A stretch of DNA of 64,000 bases from Diabrotica undecimpunctata (Eukaryota > Arthropoda > Insecta > Coleoptera > Chrysomelidae), in NCBI RefSeq assembly GCF_040954645.1, contig NC_092806.1, positions 159,336,328 through 159,400,327 of the forward strand. Direction: 5' to 3'. The notes beneath the pieces are model-generated. The model did no database searches and had not been told where the DNA came from. It saw only the letters and a list, made by a program, of their open reading frames with translations. Shown here piece after piece: positions 44,041 through 54,855 of this stretch; position 1 is the first letter of the stretch; each line of letters starts with the position of its first letter. The position numbers and the translations under genes are program-made.

Positions 44041-45259
44041 CATACTTTTTCTTTCCCAACCAAAGAAAAATAAAAACGACCTTTTTCCGTTTCAAACAAA
44101 ATTATCAAAAAACCTTTGTTTAGAATTAGAAGACATTTTACCTGTAAGTTAATCTTTTCATTGTTTGTATAGTCGAGTATTAAATGACCATATTCTAATC
44201 TTTTGAAATATGTATAAATGATGTATTGAAAAAAACCAATTTTAAAGTAAGTTATTTAGTTTTCTCTGTAACCGAAATTAGGCTTTTCCAAAATCATGGT
44301 AAACACAATTTGAGTTTTTTGATTGGACGGTCGTTTTTAAATAAAAATTTGGGAGTCGATCATGAGACAGGAGAAGTTAGTCATATTTTGGTAATCGAAA
44401 GGAAACAGTCGTTTTGTCTCAAGATAGGGTGTGGTTCGTGAGTTTGGATACCGGCGTAACGAAAAGAAGTGAATAGTTTGAAGAAGGAGATAACAAGTAG
44501 ATTAAAAGAGGTCCTTGTATCTACCGTGGGCATTTTATGAAGTATATGTGAAAGTATTCTTACGGCATCAAGTTGACAAAAGGAGGTCCTGGTGTCATAA
44601 ATAAGTAGCTGAGTTTGGAGAAGTGAATCAGGTGTTTTTTGTGTAGTCTGCAGGAGGTTTGCAGAGACGTTAAGAAAGAGCCGAGGTGCCAAAAAGGAGA
44701 GATCATATCGTTGAGGAGACTGGACTTTTCTGGGTATTTTCCAACATAGAACTCAAGAAGAAAATAAGCTGTAAGTGTTTGTACAATTGAATTTTATATC
44801 TGTGAAGGATCGTTTCGACATCATGGTCATTAGCATTCAAATTTAAGAACTGAGGTTTTGTTAGGCTAATCAAAAGTTTAAAGTTTTGTTGTTTCTTGTT
44901 TCAAGTTAAGAAAAATTTAAGTAAAATTGGTTTTTCACGTAATATAAATGTATGTAGCTTTATAATCTTATTATTATAAAAATTTGATTTATTTTATTGT
45001 ATGCTGATTGATAAGAGAACGACAGAATTTAATAATTGTTTTATTCGTTCATATAAAATAAAGAAACGTAAATCTTTGTAATATAATATATTTGTATTCT
45101 TATCCTTTTTTCTCTATCCCGATAAAAGACAACTAGAAACTCTTTTGAATCCATCGAATACAGGTAATATAAGGATTATTTTACTTTTGATAACAAATAA
45201 ATTATATTTCTTTTTTATTGGCTCAATAAACTAAGATTAAAGTCAAAACAAACAATCAT

Positions 45260-45260
<1 letters not shown>
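44040..45260. other. noncoding, nothing recognised
   Basis: A purine-rich stretch (44420-44760) has an open minus frame (44692-44381) without known motifs. No other feature. Confidence 0.35.

Positions 45261-45263
<3 letters not shown>

Positions 45264-45334
<71 letters not shown>
45264..45334. repeat. (TA)n microsatellite
   Basis: About 35 TA units; the minus-strand 'protein' of Tyr-Ile repeats across it is an artefact. Confidence 0.98.
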
Positions 45335-45338
<4 letters not shown>

Positions 45339-45555
45339 CTAAAGCAAAGATTAATACTATTACAAGAATAAATATTAAACTCAACAGACTTGACAGTTAA
45401 ACTGAGTCGATTATCACTGCGCCGAGCTTTCGACATCCTCTTTGATGTCTTGTGAGAGGATCTCGAAAGCAGTGATAATAGACGCGGTTCAACCCGGAAG
45501 CCTGTTGAGTTTAATATTAATTATTGTAATAGTATTAATCTTAGCTTTAGGTTTA
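45334..45555. repeat. foldback element beside the (TA)n tract
   Basis: Arms about 45337-45388 and 45502-45553 are reverse complements (AACCTAAAGCAAAGATTAAT / ATTAATCTTAGCTTTAGGTT). Inside them is a second inverted pair around CGAGCTTTCGACATCC and GGATCTCGAAAGC. A LINE inserted into the right arm at 45555. Confidence 0.8.
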
Positions 45556-47277
45556 GAAATAAAAGAGAAATGTAAAGAGAAACGAGAGTCCTACACGAAA
45601 TACAAAGCATCAAATACAAAGCATCAAATACTCCAGAATCCCGAGACACCTATAGAAGAATACGAAATGAAACAAAGCAGTTGGTAAGAGGGACAAAAAA
45701 TAAACACTGGGAACAGTTTACAAAAAGGATGGAAAGCGACTTCTACGGGACACAAAAACAAATATGGAGATTCATAAGAAACCAACGGAAAGAAATGGCA
45801 GAATTGAAGGAATACAATAACATACCAGCAAACGAATGGCAAAGGTACCTGACGGAACTGTTTAAAGAAAGGAAAATAATAATCAGCACAATAACGTACC
45901 TGAATTAAGACACGAAATAGAAATCAGATTTCAGGAATTGGAGCCCCCATAAATTCACTCAAAAATAGAAAGTCACCAGGACCAGACGGAATAATTAACG
46001 AGCTTCTCAAAACACAGAGGAGAAAGTATGATACCAATGTTCAAGAAAAGAGATAAAGAAGACCCCAACAACTATAGAGGTATAAATGTACTGCACACCG
46101 CACTTATGCTTACCACAAAAGTCCTAACCAACAAAATCAATAAACTAACAACTTTATCAGATGAACAACAAGGATTCAGATCTGGAAGATCCAGCGTAGA
46201 CGCCGTATTTGTACTACACATCACAGAAAAGGCCATCGAGTACAATAAATCAGCATATCTATGTTTTATAGACCTGACAAAGGCATTCGATCGCATCCAA
46301 GTCAAAGACGTCTTACACCTACTGTATAAAAAACATACCAATCAATATTATACAAACCATCGAAAACATCTACTTCCATAATCGAATACAGGCAAAAATA
46401 AATGGAAATCTAACACAGTGTATACCAGTACAAAGCGGAGTTAGACAAGGTTACTCGTTAAGCCCACTTCTTTTTCATATAATAATGGACGAAATAATAC
46501 ACGGTAAAGATCATAGTTATATAATGGGGAACAAAGAAATCCAAATATTATGTTATGCAGTTGATGCCGTATTAATCGCCGAGACAGAAGACGAGCTCCA
46601 AAGATTAAGATACATTTTCAATACAACAGCCAAGAAATACAATATGATAATATCAGCAGAAAAAACCAAATGTATGACAACATCTAAAGACCCACTACGA
46701 TGTAAAATCAAAATTGATGGGAAAATAATAAAGCATGAAACAAGGTTTAGATATGTGGGAATAGGTGTAACTAGTTACGGAGATGTTGAAGAAGAAGTAC
46801 GACAACAAAGCTTAAAAGCAAGTAAAGAGGCGGGATCTCTTAATGACACAATCTAGAAGAACAAACACCTAAGACAAGACACAAAAACAAGAATCTATAA
46901 AGCAGCAATTAGACCTATATTACCATACACGCCAGAGACAAAACTTGACACATCTAAAACGAGACAACTACTAGAAACAACAGAGATGAAAATACTTCGA
47001 CGAATATCAGTCTGTTGGATAGGGAGAGAAGCGAAAATATAAGAAGAGCATGCAATATAGAAGGCATAAATGAATGGGTGACAAAACGGAAACAGGAGTG
47101 AAATGAACACATTAGTAGAATGGCAGAGGATAAGATAGTACGAATAGCACGAGATAAGTCACCAAATGGACGAAGAAGTATTGGCAGACCAAGAAAAAGA
47201 TAGAGCGATAATTTAAACAATTTAGGGGGCTAATATTGAAGAAGAAACAGGCCTACATACAAGAAGGAAGAAGAAGA
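45556..47277 (+). mobile_element. RTE-like LINE, linker to 3' end, with 13-bp target duplication
   Basis: Bracketed by AGCTTTAGGTTTA at 45543-45555 and 47278-47290. It contains the linker (RESYTKYKAS, NKHWEQFTKRMESDFYGTQK, QKQIWRFIRNQRKE, IPANEWQRYLTELFKE), RT fingers (DPNNYRGINVLHTALMLTTK, GFRSGRSSVDAVFVL, AYLCFIDLTKAFDRI), GVRQGYSLSPLLFHIIMDEI, and then the active site as LCYAVDAVLIAE, where the first Asp of YADD is Val. The thumb reads RYVGIGVTSYGDVEEEVRQQ. Frames change near 45665, 45910, 46330 and 46400, and stops litter the tail. It ends in GGAAGAAGAAG. Catalytically dead. Confidence 0.92.
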
Positions 47278-47290
47278 AGCTTTAGGTTTA

Positions 47291-48110
47291 ATTGTACTAA
47301 CCGCGGGAATCTTTGGTAACTTTGGTTTTTAGACCATTTTCTTTACGACGTTTCGGCATGGCCTCACTTGCCATTCCCAAATGAAATTAGTTCCGCTTCT
47401 TGTCGATCTTCGAATCGAACTAATTATTTGTCTTCTGTCTATATCCCTGGTCTCTACTTTACAATTTGTACCATTTTATAGTGTTTGCAACAAAGGGAGA
47501 ACAGCACATAAATGACAAAATCACGAACAAGTTTTTTAGTCATAAAAATATTTATTCATACTTTAGGAATATTTAAGTGCAAAGGATGCTGTTTATTGAC
47601 CTTTCTTAACAATTATTTTTTCTTTTAATTGTCTTGTATTTTTGAAGATTGTGTTTCGGCTTTTATCGGAGAGAGCTATTTTTTGTTATGTTTGTACCAC
47701 CACTGTTGCATCAACCCTCGTATATTTAAATTAATTTATTAATTAATGTCTTTAAAACACCAGTACGATAAAAACCACTCCTTTATTATCATGAAAAAAT
47801 GGAAATAATGTGGTTTTGGAAAATGTTCAATGATGTATCGGTTACAAAAATTTATGACGTAAAAAACTCGGGTTTATTTTTAGCGGAAGACTAATTACTC
47901 GAGGTGTTTATTTGTATACATTCAATTTGGATGTCATATGTCGAGTGATAACTACTCGAATAGGTATGCACGAAATGTAATAAGGTTGTCGAATATTACT
48001 GCAAGCTTAGATTATTTCCATTACTATTTGTTTGAAATAAATTTTCATTCTGTTAGTGTTTTATATTGTGTGTAGGATTATTAAAATATTTAAGTTTTTA
48101 AACGTTTATT
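47291..48110. other. noncoding, nothing recognised
   Basis: Contains ACGACGTTTCGGCATGGCC at about 47346, a kind of sequence common in dispersed insect repeats. No gene. Confidence 0.4.
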
Positions 48111-48383
48111 ATTGTCAAATTGCTTGTCAAATTTAACGTGATACTTGGCCGATTTGAAATTAGGCTCCACCCACGATGCGCATTCGACCACAACACAATT
48201 CGTCCTTATTATTTCTTGGCCCTTCGAAGTGCAAGGTACTTGTATAGTCTGCGACAGTTTTTTTTATTTTACTTATGTTTAAAGTTACAGTTTAAAATTA
48301 AAGTTAAGTGTGTTGAAGAAATATCGTATTACAATAGATTTGACTTTTTAAATAATTATTGTTAAGTATTTTAAATTATAAAC

Positions 48384-48988
48384 ATGGATTTTCATTCAAA
48401 ATTAGAAGGCAAAATCTTGTCTGGACAAACGAGGGAGGTAATATCAAATTTAATTATTTTTATGCAGAGAGAAGCGATGCAAAATCCGCATGTTAAAGAT
48501 TTTAAAAAAGTTCAAGAGCGTGCTTCCTTAGCAACGGAAGTAAGTATAGCCACTATAAAACGGATCTCTCGTGAAATGAAAAATATACAAATATACACAA
48601 ACCCAGAAATAAAACTTATGAAATAGATCAAATTATGAACAATGCAGGTCACTCTGTCTTAAGACTACCTCCCTACCACCCGGACTTAAATCCAATTGAG
48701 TTAGTGTGGGCTGCTCTAAAACAATATGTGGCAAATAAAAATGTAGATTTTAACTTTAAAAATGTTGAAACATATTGTGATGAGTTTTTCTGCAAATTTT
48801 CCCAAGATGAGTGGAAAAAATATTGCGAGCATGCTATTTCTTATGAGCGTTATTATATGGAAAAGGAACCAGCTCTAGACCTAATTGTAGACGATTTAAT
48901 AATGCATTTGCAGGAAGATAGTGACACTGATAGTGTGGATTCTCTAGAAAATAGTAGTTCGGAGACAGAAGAGGAATATAATTATTAG
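48384..48988 (+). pseudogene. IS630/Tc1-like transposase with the middle deleted
   Basis: The N-terminal part (48384-48626) reads KILSGQTREVISNLIIFMQR, then TEVSIATIKRISREM, a helix-turn-helix region. The C-terminal part resumes in another frame at about 48619: YEIDQIMNNAGHSVLRLPPY, then HPDLNPIELVWAALKQYVA, where the PxLNPIE Glu is the last catalytic residue of DDE (IS630/Tc1-type) enzymes. It ends in an acidic tail (DSDTDSVDSLENSSSETEEE). The region holding the two catalytic Asp residues is missing, so this is an internal-deletion copy. No terminal repeats were identified. Confidence 0.65.
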
Positions 48989-49023
48989 AAGAATTTTTTT
49001 ACCAAGTAACAAAAACAAAATAT

Positions 49024-49069
49024 TTTGTATTTTGAGAAAAATTTCCGAAGGAAAAATTGAAACGTCAAA
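49024..49069. repeat. single arm of the 6.7-kb foldback family
   Basis: Resembles 6873-6922 (GTATTTTGAG..., GAAACGTCAA) without a partner arm nearby. Confidence 0.65.
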
Positions 49070-49219
49070 ATAACATACAATATAGACATATCATAGAAGT
49101 TCCATTAATAAATAAAGTCGCTCTCTGTAAACTTGTAGTATGGAGTGTACCAACGAGGCGAAGAGACCGAGCGCATTATGTATCTCTTTTCCTCCGAATG
49201 CGTTCTCACTTAATTTTCT

Positions 49220-49816
49220 ACGCAAGTGGACAAATTTGTCAAGTATCACCTTAAATTTGACAAGCTTGTAACAACCAGTGATATATCGCAGCGATATACC
49301 ACGACTGATAATTGTCTAAATTGCAGTACACTCTCTAATTCCGAAATGCCTTCTACATCATCATCGGCAAATGTTCTACCACAAGTCAACAATAATTGTC
49401 AACCTGTTTTAACTACCGAAAAACATCAGAAAAACTACCGAGACATCAGGAAGAAAAATTGAGAATTATTGTGAAGAATCAGATGATCGTCTTATGGAAG
49501 ATGAGACTAAAGATTGTAAAGATTTTGGATTGGATCTTACGAATATCCAGAAAGGAGATTTTGTTCTTATTATATTTGCTACAAAATAAAACACTCAAAT
49601 TCTTTGCTGGTCAGATCGAAAAGCAACTAGAAAAGTCAGAATGTTTAGTATATTTTTTAAAAATGATGCCGCGACAAGATTTTGTATTTCCAGATCAGAA
49701 GGATGAGAGTCATATTTCTGCAAACGATATTATGAGAAAATTGCCAACTCTTGAAAAAAAAATTGGTACAGCAAGATCTAGACTCCTTTCTGATTTTCAT
49801 GGGTATAATATGGGAT
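49220..49816 (+). pseudogene. transposase C-terminal domain remnant
   Basis: Two overlapping frames give DKFVKYHLKFDKLVTTSDIS, a Ser/Asn-rich linker, ESDDRLMEDETKDCK, then LTNIQKGDFVLIIFATK, and in the next frame KTLKFFAGQIEKQ, VYFLKMMPRQDFVFPDQKDE and NDIMRKLP. The GD(F/Y)V-LV-F--K----HFVG...F..P block is a C-terminal domain I associate with insect DDE transposases of the pogo/jerky kind; assignment is tentative. A frameshift lies at about 49587. Confidence 0.4.
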
Positions 49817-49819
49817 AAT

Positions 49820-50145
49820 TCAATGTATTATGTTAAATTAAATATTAAAAATTGCACTTATAAAAAAATATTATTATTTTATTTCCATCAAAACCTGTGT
49901 CTATGTGCCACGTAGAAAATATTGTCTTGTCTACATGTGCCTCTCTTAGGGGCATATGTGGACTAATTACATCTACTTGGAATTTAATGCACGTGCCCTA
50001 AATAATTTAATAACTGCCAAATTTAAATGTACACAAAGACTCACAAATATGTGAATCTTACATTGAAGAAGCCGATACTTTACAATGAATCTCATTTTGC
50101 GGTATAAATATTTTTTTTTGAAATTTGTCCACATGTGCCCCCTCT
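49820..50145. other. AT-rich noncoding
   Basis: Short direct repeats of CATGTGCC / ATGTGCCCC (49903-50145); no gene. Confidence 0.35.
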
Positions 50146-50149
50146 CCCC

Positions 50150-50565
50150 TAGTGGCGGTCCCAGTTTTATTAATTATCAATTTAATGGGGATGTTTCTAG
50201 GGCTCTAGGCCCTGCGGCTTTCCCGTTTTTCATTTCCATTAAGGTTCGTCTTATCTCGCCCACATTGATTGGTTATTCCTTGTTTTCGTCTATTAAATAT
50301 GTTCTGAAGTCTCTGTAATTTATTTCGATATGTAGTCTTGCTTCCGTCAATAGCGATTTGTAATATTCTTCTCACTCTGATATACTTATAAGGTTTAATC
50401 TCCCTGTTCCTTTGTGATTTTTCCTGAGGTTTACTATAAACTCCCATGTTTCAGATACTCGAGTTTCATCCATAAATCTGTTTATTTCTTTACATTTTTT
50501 GTTCCACGTGTCGTTTTTCTCTTTCGGTCGCAGTTTTTTCAACTTCCCTTCCCAAATCAAGTAAA
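50150..50565 (-). mobile_element. LINE linker and first RT block, fragment
   Basis: The minus strand reads NDTWNKKCKEINRFMDETRV, then TWEFIVNLRKNHKGTGRLN, then EEYYKSLLTEARLHIEINYR and GEIRRTLMEMKNGKAAGP. This is the endonuclease-RT linker running into the first RT motif (NGKAAGP). Stops and at least one frameshift break it. It is truncated on both sides. Confidence 0.7.
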
Positions 50566-50911
50566 AGTAAACAAATATACCAACAAATAAATGGGACGCA
50601 CCTTGATGCTATAACAGGCAACAAACTAAACCATGGAATGAAAAAGAAAAAGAAAAAAAACAAATGTGCCTAATATACACTACTGCCAAAATTACCGCAC
50701 CAACGTAAATGTACCATAAGTTTGAAGCTATTTTTCTTCTGAAGAAATGATTGGATGTTGATGATTTTTTTTTCTCATATTATACTTCCATTTCTAGTAA
50801 ATCATTGTATTATTGTTGTCTAAAAAATATCAACTTTTACCCGTATACGGGGTGTAAAAATAAAGTTGTGTTTTTTCATCGTATTTAAAAAATTATCTCG
50901 ATATCTCTATT

Positions 50912-51054
50912 CTTCTTCTTATAATGGCGCTACAACCCTTTGTGAGTCTTGGGCTGCTTAACAATGTTCTTCCATTCTGCCCTGTCGGATACTTTCCTTT
51001 GCCACTGCCTGATGTTCATGGTTTTAAGATTCCTCTCTACGTCGTCTATCCATC
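50912..51054 (-). mobile_element. LINE 3' tail insertion, 143 bp, with 16-bp target duplication
   Basis: The minus strand reads IERWIDDVERNLKTMNIRQW, then QRKVSDRAEWKNIVKQPKTH and KGL*, followed by AAGAAGAAGAA. TCTCGATATCTCTATT occurs perfectly at 50896-50911 and 51055-51070. An extremely 5'-truncated retrotransposition. Confidence 0.88.
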
Positions 51055-51228
51055 TCTCGATATCTCTATTATCAAAGATTATACATAACTTTAAATGAAA
51101 CAAGATTTTATTAACATTTAAAGCAAAGAACACATTACTTAAATAAACTTTATTGACATTTAATACAAATTAAAGCCTAAGAAAACATAACCTAAATAAT
51201 CTATAACAATTCCCTCTCCCAAAAACAC

Positions 51229-51760
51229 TTAATAACGAGTATTTCCACCTCTGCATCTAATTACTTCTTCACACCGACGAGGCATAGGTACTTAAAACCA
51301 AGCGGCGTATTTGTTCTTGATCAATTGCATCCCAAACTTCTCTCACCATAACTTCTATGTCGTCAAGAGAGACAGGTGGTGGTTGTCGGCTCCTGAGTTG
51401 GCGATATATAATATCCCACAAATTCTCTATGGGATTGAGATCAGGGCTGCAGGGTGGCCAGTCCATGGTTTGTATTCCAACATCGTCTAAATAACCCCGG
51501 ACCACACGTGCAACATGTGGTCGAGCGTTATCATGCATTAAAAGAAAATTATTTCTTATGTAAGAAACATGGTTAGACAAAATGTCTGTAAAATACCTTT
51601 CACTTGTTAAGGTAACTCTTCGTAAAGCAACAACGTCCATTTGTGCTATAAGAGATATTCCTCTCCAAACCATTACAGATCCTCCATTGAATAAAGTAAT
51701 AGGTCGTGTATTGCACTGTGCCTAGAATTCTCTTGGCCGTTGAATAACTCTCACACAAAG
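51229..51760 (-). pseudogene. Tc1 transposase, C-terminal half
   Basis: The minus frame runs CNTRPITLFNGGSVMVWRGI, then LLMHDNARPHVARVVRGYLD with the second catalytic Asp, WPPCSPDLNPIENLWDIIYR with the third catalytic residue (Glu, DD34E spacing), and LDDIEVMVREVWDAIDQEQI. After a frameshift near 51290 the usual Tc1 ending follows (MPRRCEEVIRCRGGNTRY*). The N-terminal half lies beyond a LINE at 53110-53584. Confidence 0.92.
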
Positions 51761-53109
51761 GTCACTCCACCAAAATGGCATTGACAGAGATGGTCACCCA
51801 TCTCACACAAAGTCTAAACAACGGCAAACGCTCCCTAGTCATTTTTTTCGATGTTCAAAAAGCCTTCGACTAAGTCTCGCATGTTGGACTGGCCAGGAAA
51901 CTGTTGAACATTGACCTACCCCTCTCTTTCGTTAGATTTATCCACTCATATGTCTCTCAATGTCAAATAACGTTGAAAGTGCGAGGTCATTTCTCCGACT
52001 CTTTTACTCCTACAGCAGGAGTTCCGTAAGGTTAAGTGTTGGCAACCATATTATACACTATATACAACAGTGACTTCCCTAACCCACGATATACTAACAC
52101 ACTCACTTTGCTCTACGCAGACGATACCGCTCTCGTAACAACATCACGAGACGTAAACTCAGTACTTAGGTTTGCTCAAAATCATCTTGACCTGGTCGAC
52201 AGGTGGTGCAGGAGATGGAGAGTAACACCTAACCCAAATAAAACTCAAATGATTCTCTTCAGACACCCCAGTCGCAGCTGATATACCTCACTCAACATAG
52301 CCAGAAGAAACAGCCTTAGACTCTGGGGTGACCGACTCCAACTCCGTGACCGGATTGAGTACCTCGGGGTGGTGGTTACACAAACACTAAACTGGAGGCC
52401 CGATCTGGACATGGCCTGTAACAAGGCTAGGAGTGGAATCGGTCTACTCAATGCTCTTTATGGTAAGTTCGGAAAGACAGCCGTACACATATACATACTT
52501 ACAAATCATTCATTACGACGGTGATCGAGTATAGATGCAACTTCTATATTTCGATCCACCGTCACCTCTCGCAAAGACTGCTGGGACTGGAACGGGGAAT
52601 CCTGCGTAAAAAAAACAACAAACGACGCTAATACCCCTCCGCCCTTATTCATCAACTGTCGAATATCCAGTCCATCCATGAGAGGCTCTCCTCTCTGAGC
52701 AGGAGTTACACAATCAAAACTATCCGTGGCCAAATCTTCAGAGCCCAAAATGTCGTGAAAACTACCTGCTCATCCATTAGCAAAGTATTCAAAAGACAAC
52801 CTAAACCCAAACTCCCTTTCCCACCCACAAAACTACTGGCCCTTGCCAGCAACGAACTCTCTGATAACATTGACATCCTGGAGGCAACTCCCGTCTTTTA
52901 CCGTCGTATCAATCAGTAAATGCTCACTTCGAGCTTGCCTAGACAGGAAGGGGTCGGTTTTCTGTGGTTTCTCGATTCTATTGCACAATTATACCTGTCT
53001 TTTGTTGAGGTTACAGCCACAGCTGCCCTCTTCGCGATTCATAACTTTATATACTTACTAATTAAATTCAGTCACAATTCATAACCATATAATTTTTATT
53101 AATAAAATT
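51761..53109 (+). mobile_element. Jockey-like LINE, RT to 3' end, nested in Tc1
   Basis: The + strand gives MALTEMVTHLTQSLNNGKRS, LVIFFDVQKAFD*VSHVGLA, RFIHSYVSQCQITLKVRGHF, then AGVP*G, LYADDTALVTTSRDVNSVLR, HLDLVDRWCRRWRVTPNPNK, RIEYLGVVVTQTLNWRPDLD, and a tail ending SDNIDILEATPVFYRRINQ*. Catalytic aspartates survive, but at least three stops and two frameshifts are present. A 3' UTR of about 170 bases follows. The target appears duplicated imperfectly (GTTGAATAACTCTCAC at 51743 and CTCAACAACCCTTTCAC at 53131), each copy continuing the Tc1 coding sequence. Confidence 0.85.
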
Positions 53110-53584
53110 CTGGAAAGGACCGTATTAGCTCAACAACCCTTTCACCTCTGATTGTCCAGGATCCTCTTTCGCCGACACGTCCACGAAGCCAACCATCAGT
53201 GGAACCTACACGGCAAAAAGCTAACAACCCACAAAGAAACGACCATCGTGAAAATGCGACATCGACTTATCAGTAAACAACATGTGCTCCCAGTCATCAA
53301 CGTTCCAGTCAAAGTGATTTCTGGCAAATTGTAATCTACTTCTACGATGGTTTACGTTTAAAGCTGGTGCTCTGACTGGTATCCTTATCTTGTTCAGCGA
53401 AACGCCTTTGTACAGTGTTTCTACTAATTTGAATATTATGAACATTTACCACTTGTATTTGTAAATGTCTCATTGTGAGAAAACGTTCTCTTATAGCACG
53501 AAGTCTTATAAAATGATCTTATCGTGGTGTTGTAAGTCTTCCTTTTCCTTGTCCACGCCGTCTCGTAATTGTTTGATTTTTCAT
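53110..53584 (-). pseudogene. Tc1 transposase, N-terminal half
   Basis: The start is ATG at 53584 (MKNQTITRRRGQGKGRLTTP). It continues through the paired-like helix-turn-helix region (AIRERFLTMRHLQIQ, ISRNTVQRRFAEQ) to ARNHFDWNVDDWEHMLFTDK, where the first catalytic Asp is kept but the following Glu is Lys. A stop and a frameshift break it. It ends at the Jockey-like LINE. Confidence 0.85.
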
Positions 53585-53589
53585 AGCCA

Positions 53590-53896
53590 ACTAACTGCAT
53601 CCATTAGTATTACAATTCGATAAAATCTCGTTATACTTTGAACGTACTTTTTTGATAATAAAGATATCGATGATTTTTTTACGAAAATGTTGAAAAAATG
53701 AAGCTTTTTCGAAATAATAAGAGTTTGCTTTTAATAAATTCCACAGGGTGTTGCAAAATAAGATAAAAAATAAAATTTATTTTTACATCCCGTATATGGG
53801 TGAAACGTTGACATTTCCCAGAAAACTTTAATACAGTAATTACTAAGAAATAGGTCTGCAATGCGAAAAAAAAATTATCAAAATCCAATTGAGGAG
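53590..53896. repeat. Tc1 noncoding right end (before element C)
   Basis: Aligns with 56066-56345 (for example CAGGGTGTTGCAAAAT, AACGTTGACATTTC), so it is the subterminal part of the Tc1 family. Confidence 0.8.
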
Positions 53897-54823
53897 CCTA
53901 GAAGTAAAGGGGTATAAGTGTAATTTTTGTAAATATTGAGATAACTGCTTCGCCGAACTTGTAATCTCTCATTCTATTTGGAGGTAAAGAAATCTAAGCG
54001 ATAAGTCTAACAGGTGCTGCGTTCTAGTGACAAGTTACTTAACCTCCAACATTGGATGGAGCTGGTCACTTTCTAAAAGTAGAAAGTTCTTTACAGTACA
54101 GATGAAAAGTGACGATTTTTTAGACTTCCAAATAGTTGCACCATACTTTAAGAAGGGCGTAAACGGAATACAGAGTATGTAATGGTTACATTTTCAGCAG
54201 AACAAACCTTTCAGCTCGTTTTACAAGAAAACAATGAGCTATTCTATGAGACCCACTCGAGCTGGCAAAAATTCTGTCCTGCCAGATCTCTTGCCAGTAC
54301 CGATTGACCTAAGGCCTCTCATTAAGCAAGCTTAATATTCAGATCTTCAACAGTTACTCAGCTACGTGTCTACAATCTACCATGAGTTCTTCACAAATCT
54401 GCGACATGATGAACAACAAGCTGGAGAACTAGCAAACTCAGAAGAAGAAAAAGTCAAAAATGACGATTTGGATCAACATTACGACACTGATATTTACGAA
54501 TCAAAAGTCAACTATGTATTAGTGTTATGATGAAGAATAAATTTGTACAAAAACTTTATGATCTATTTACATTTTTAACTTTATGTTGCATTTCTTAGAA
54601 GTAAAGGGGTACAAGTGCTACTTAGCAACCTAAAAATAGCTCCAAAATGAGTAAAGTCAATCAAATTATGAGTTTTTGTTGTAAAAATAATAATGCCTAC
54701 AGTTACTAAACCGGAGAAGAAAAACTAGCATTAAATAATCATGACAATTACAGTGAAGGCTCAACTTTGAACGGCGTTTACTCAAAATTTACTTTTTGTC
54801 ACTTATACCCCTTTACTTCTAGG
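53897..54823 (+). mobile_element. element C: short TIR element with a transposase scrap
   Basis: A 927-bp element whose ends read CCTAGAAGTAAAGGGGTATA on both strands. A third copy of the motif (TTAGAAGTAAAGGGGTACAA) lies inside at 54596. The interior has a + scrap reading MSYSMRPTRAGKNSVLPDLL, then PVPIDLRPLIKQA and STIYHEFFTNL with an acidic tail, resembling the C-terminus of a DDE transposase I cannot assign. CAATTGA and CAATTAA flank it at short distance, possibly a target duplication. It sits inside the Tc1 right end. Confidence 0.75.
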
Positions 54824-54855
54824 GTCTTCAATTAATGATTCAAAAGAAAAATAGC

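Noticed and set aside
44381..44692. 103-residue minus frame as a host exon
   Set aside because: No recognisable domain or splice signals; purine-rich strand bias keeps the frame open.
45215..45436. Open minus frame of Tyr-Ile repeats
   Set aside because: It is translation of the (TA)n tract.
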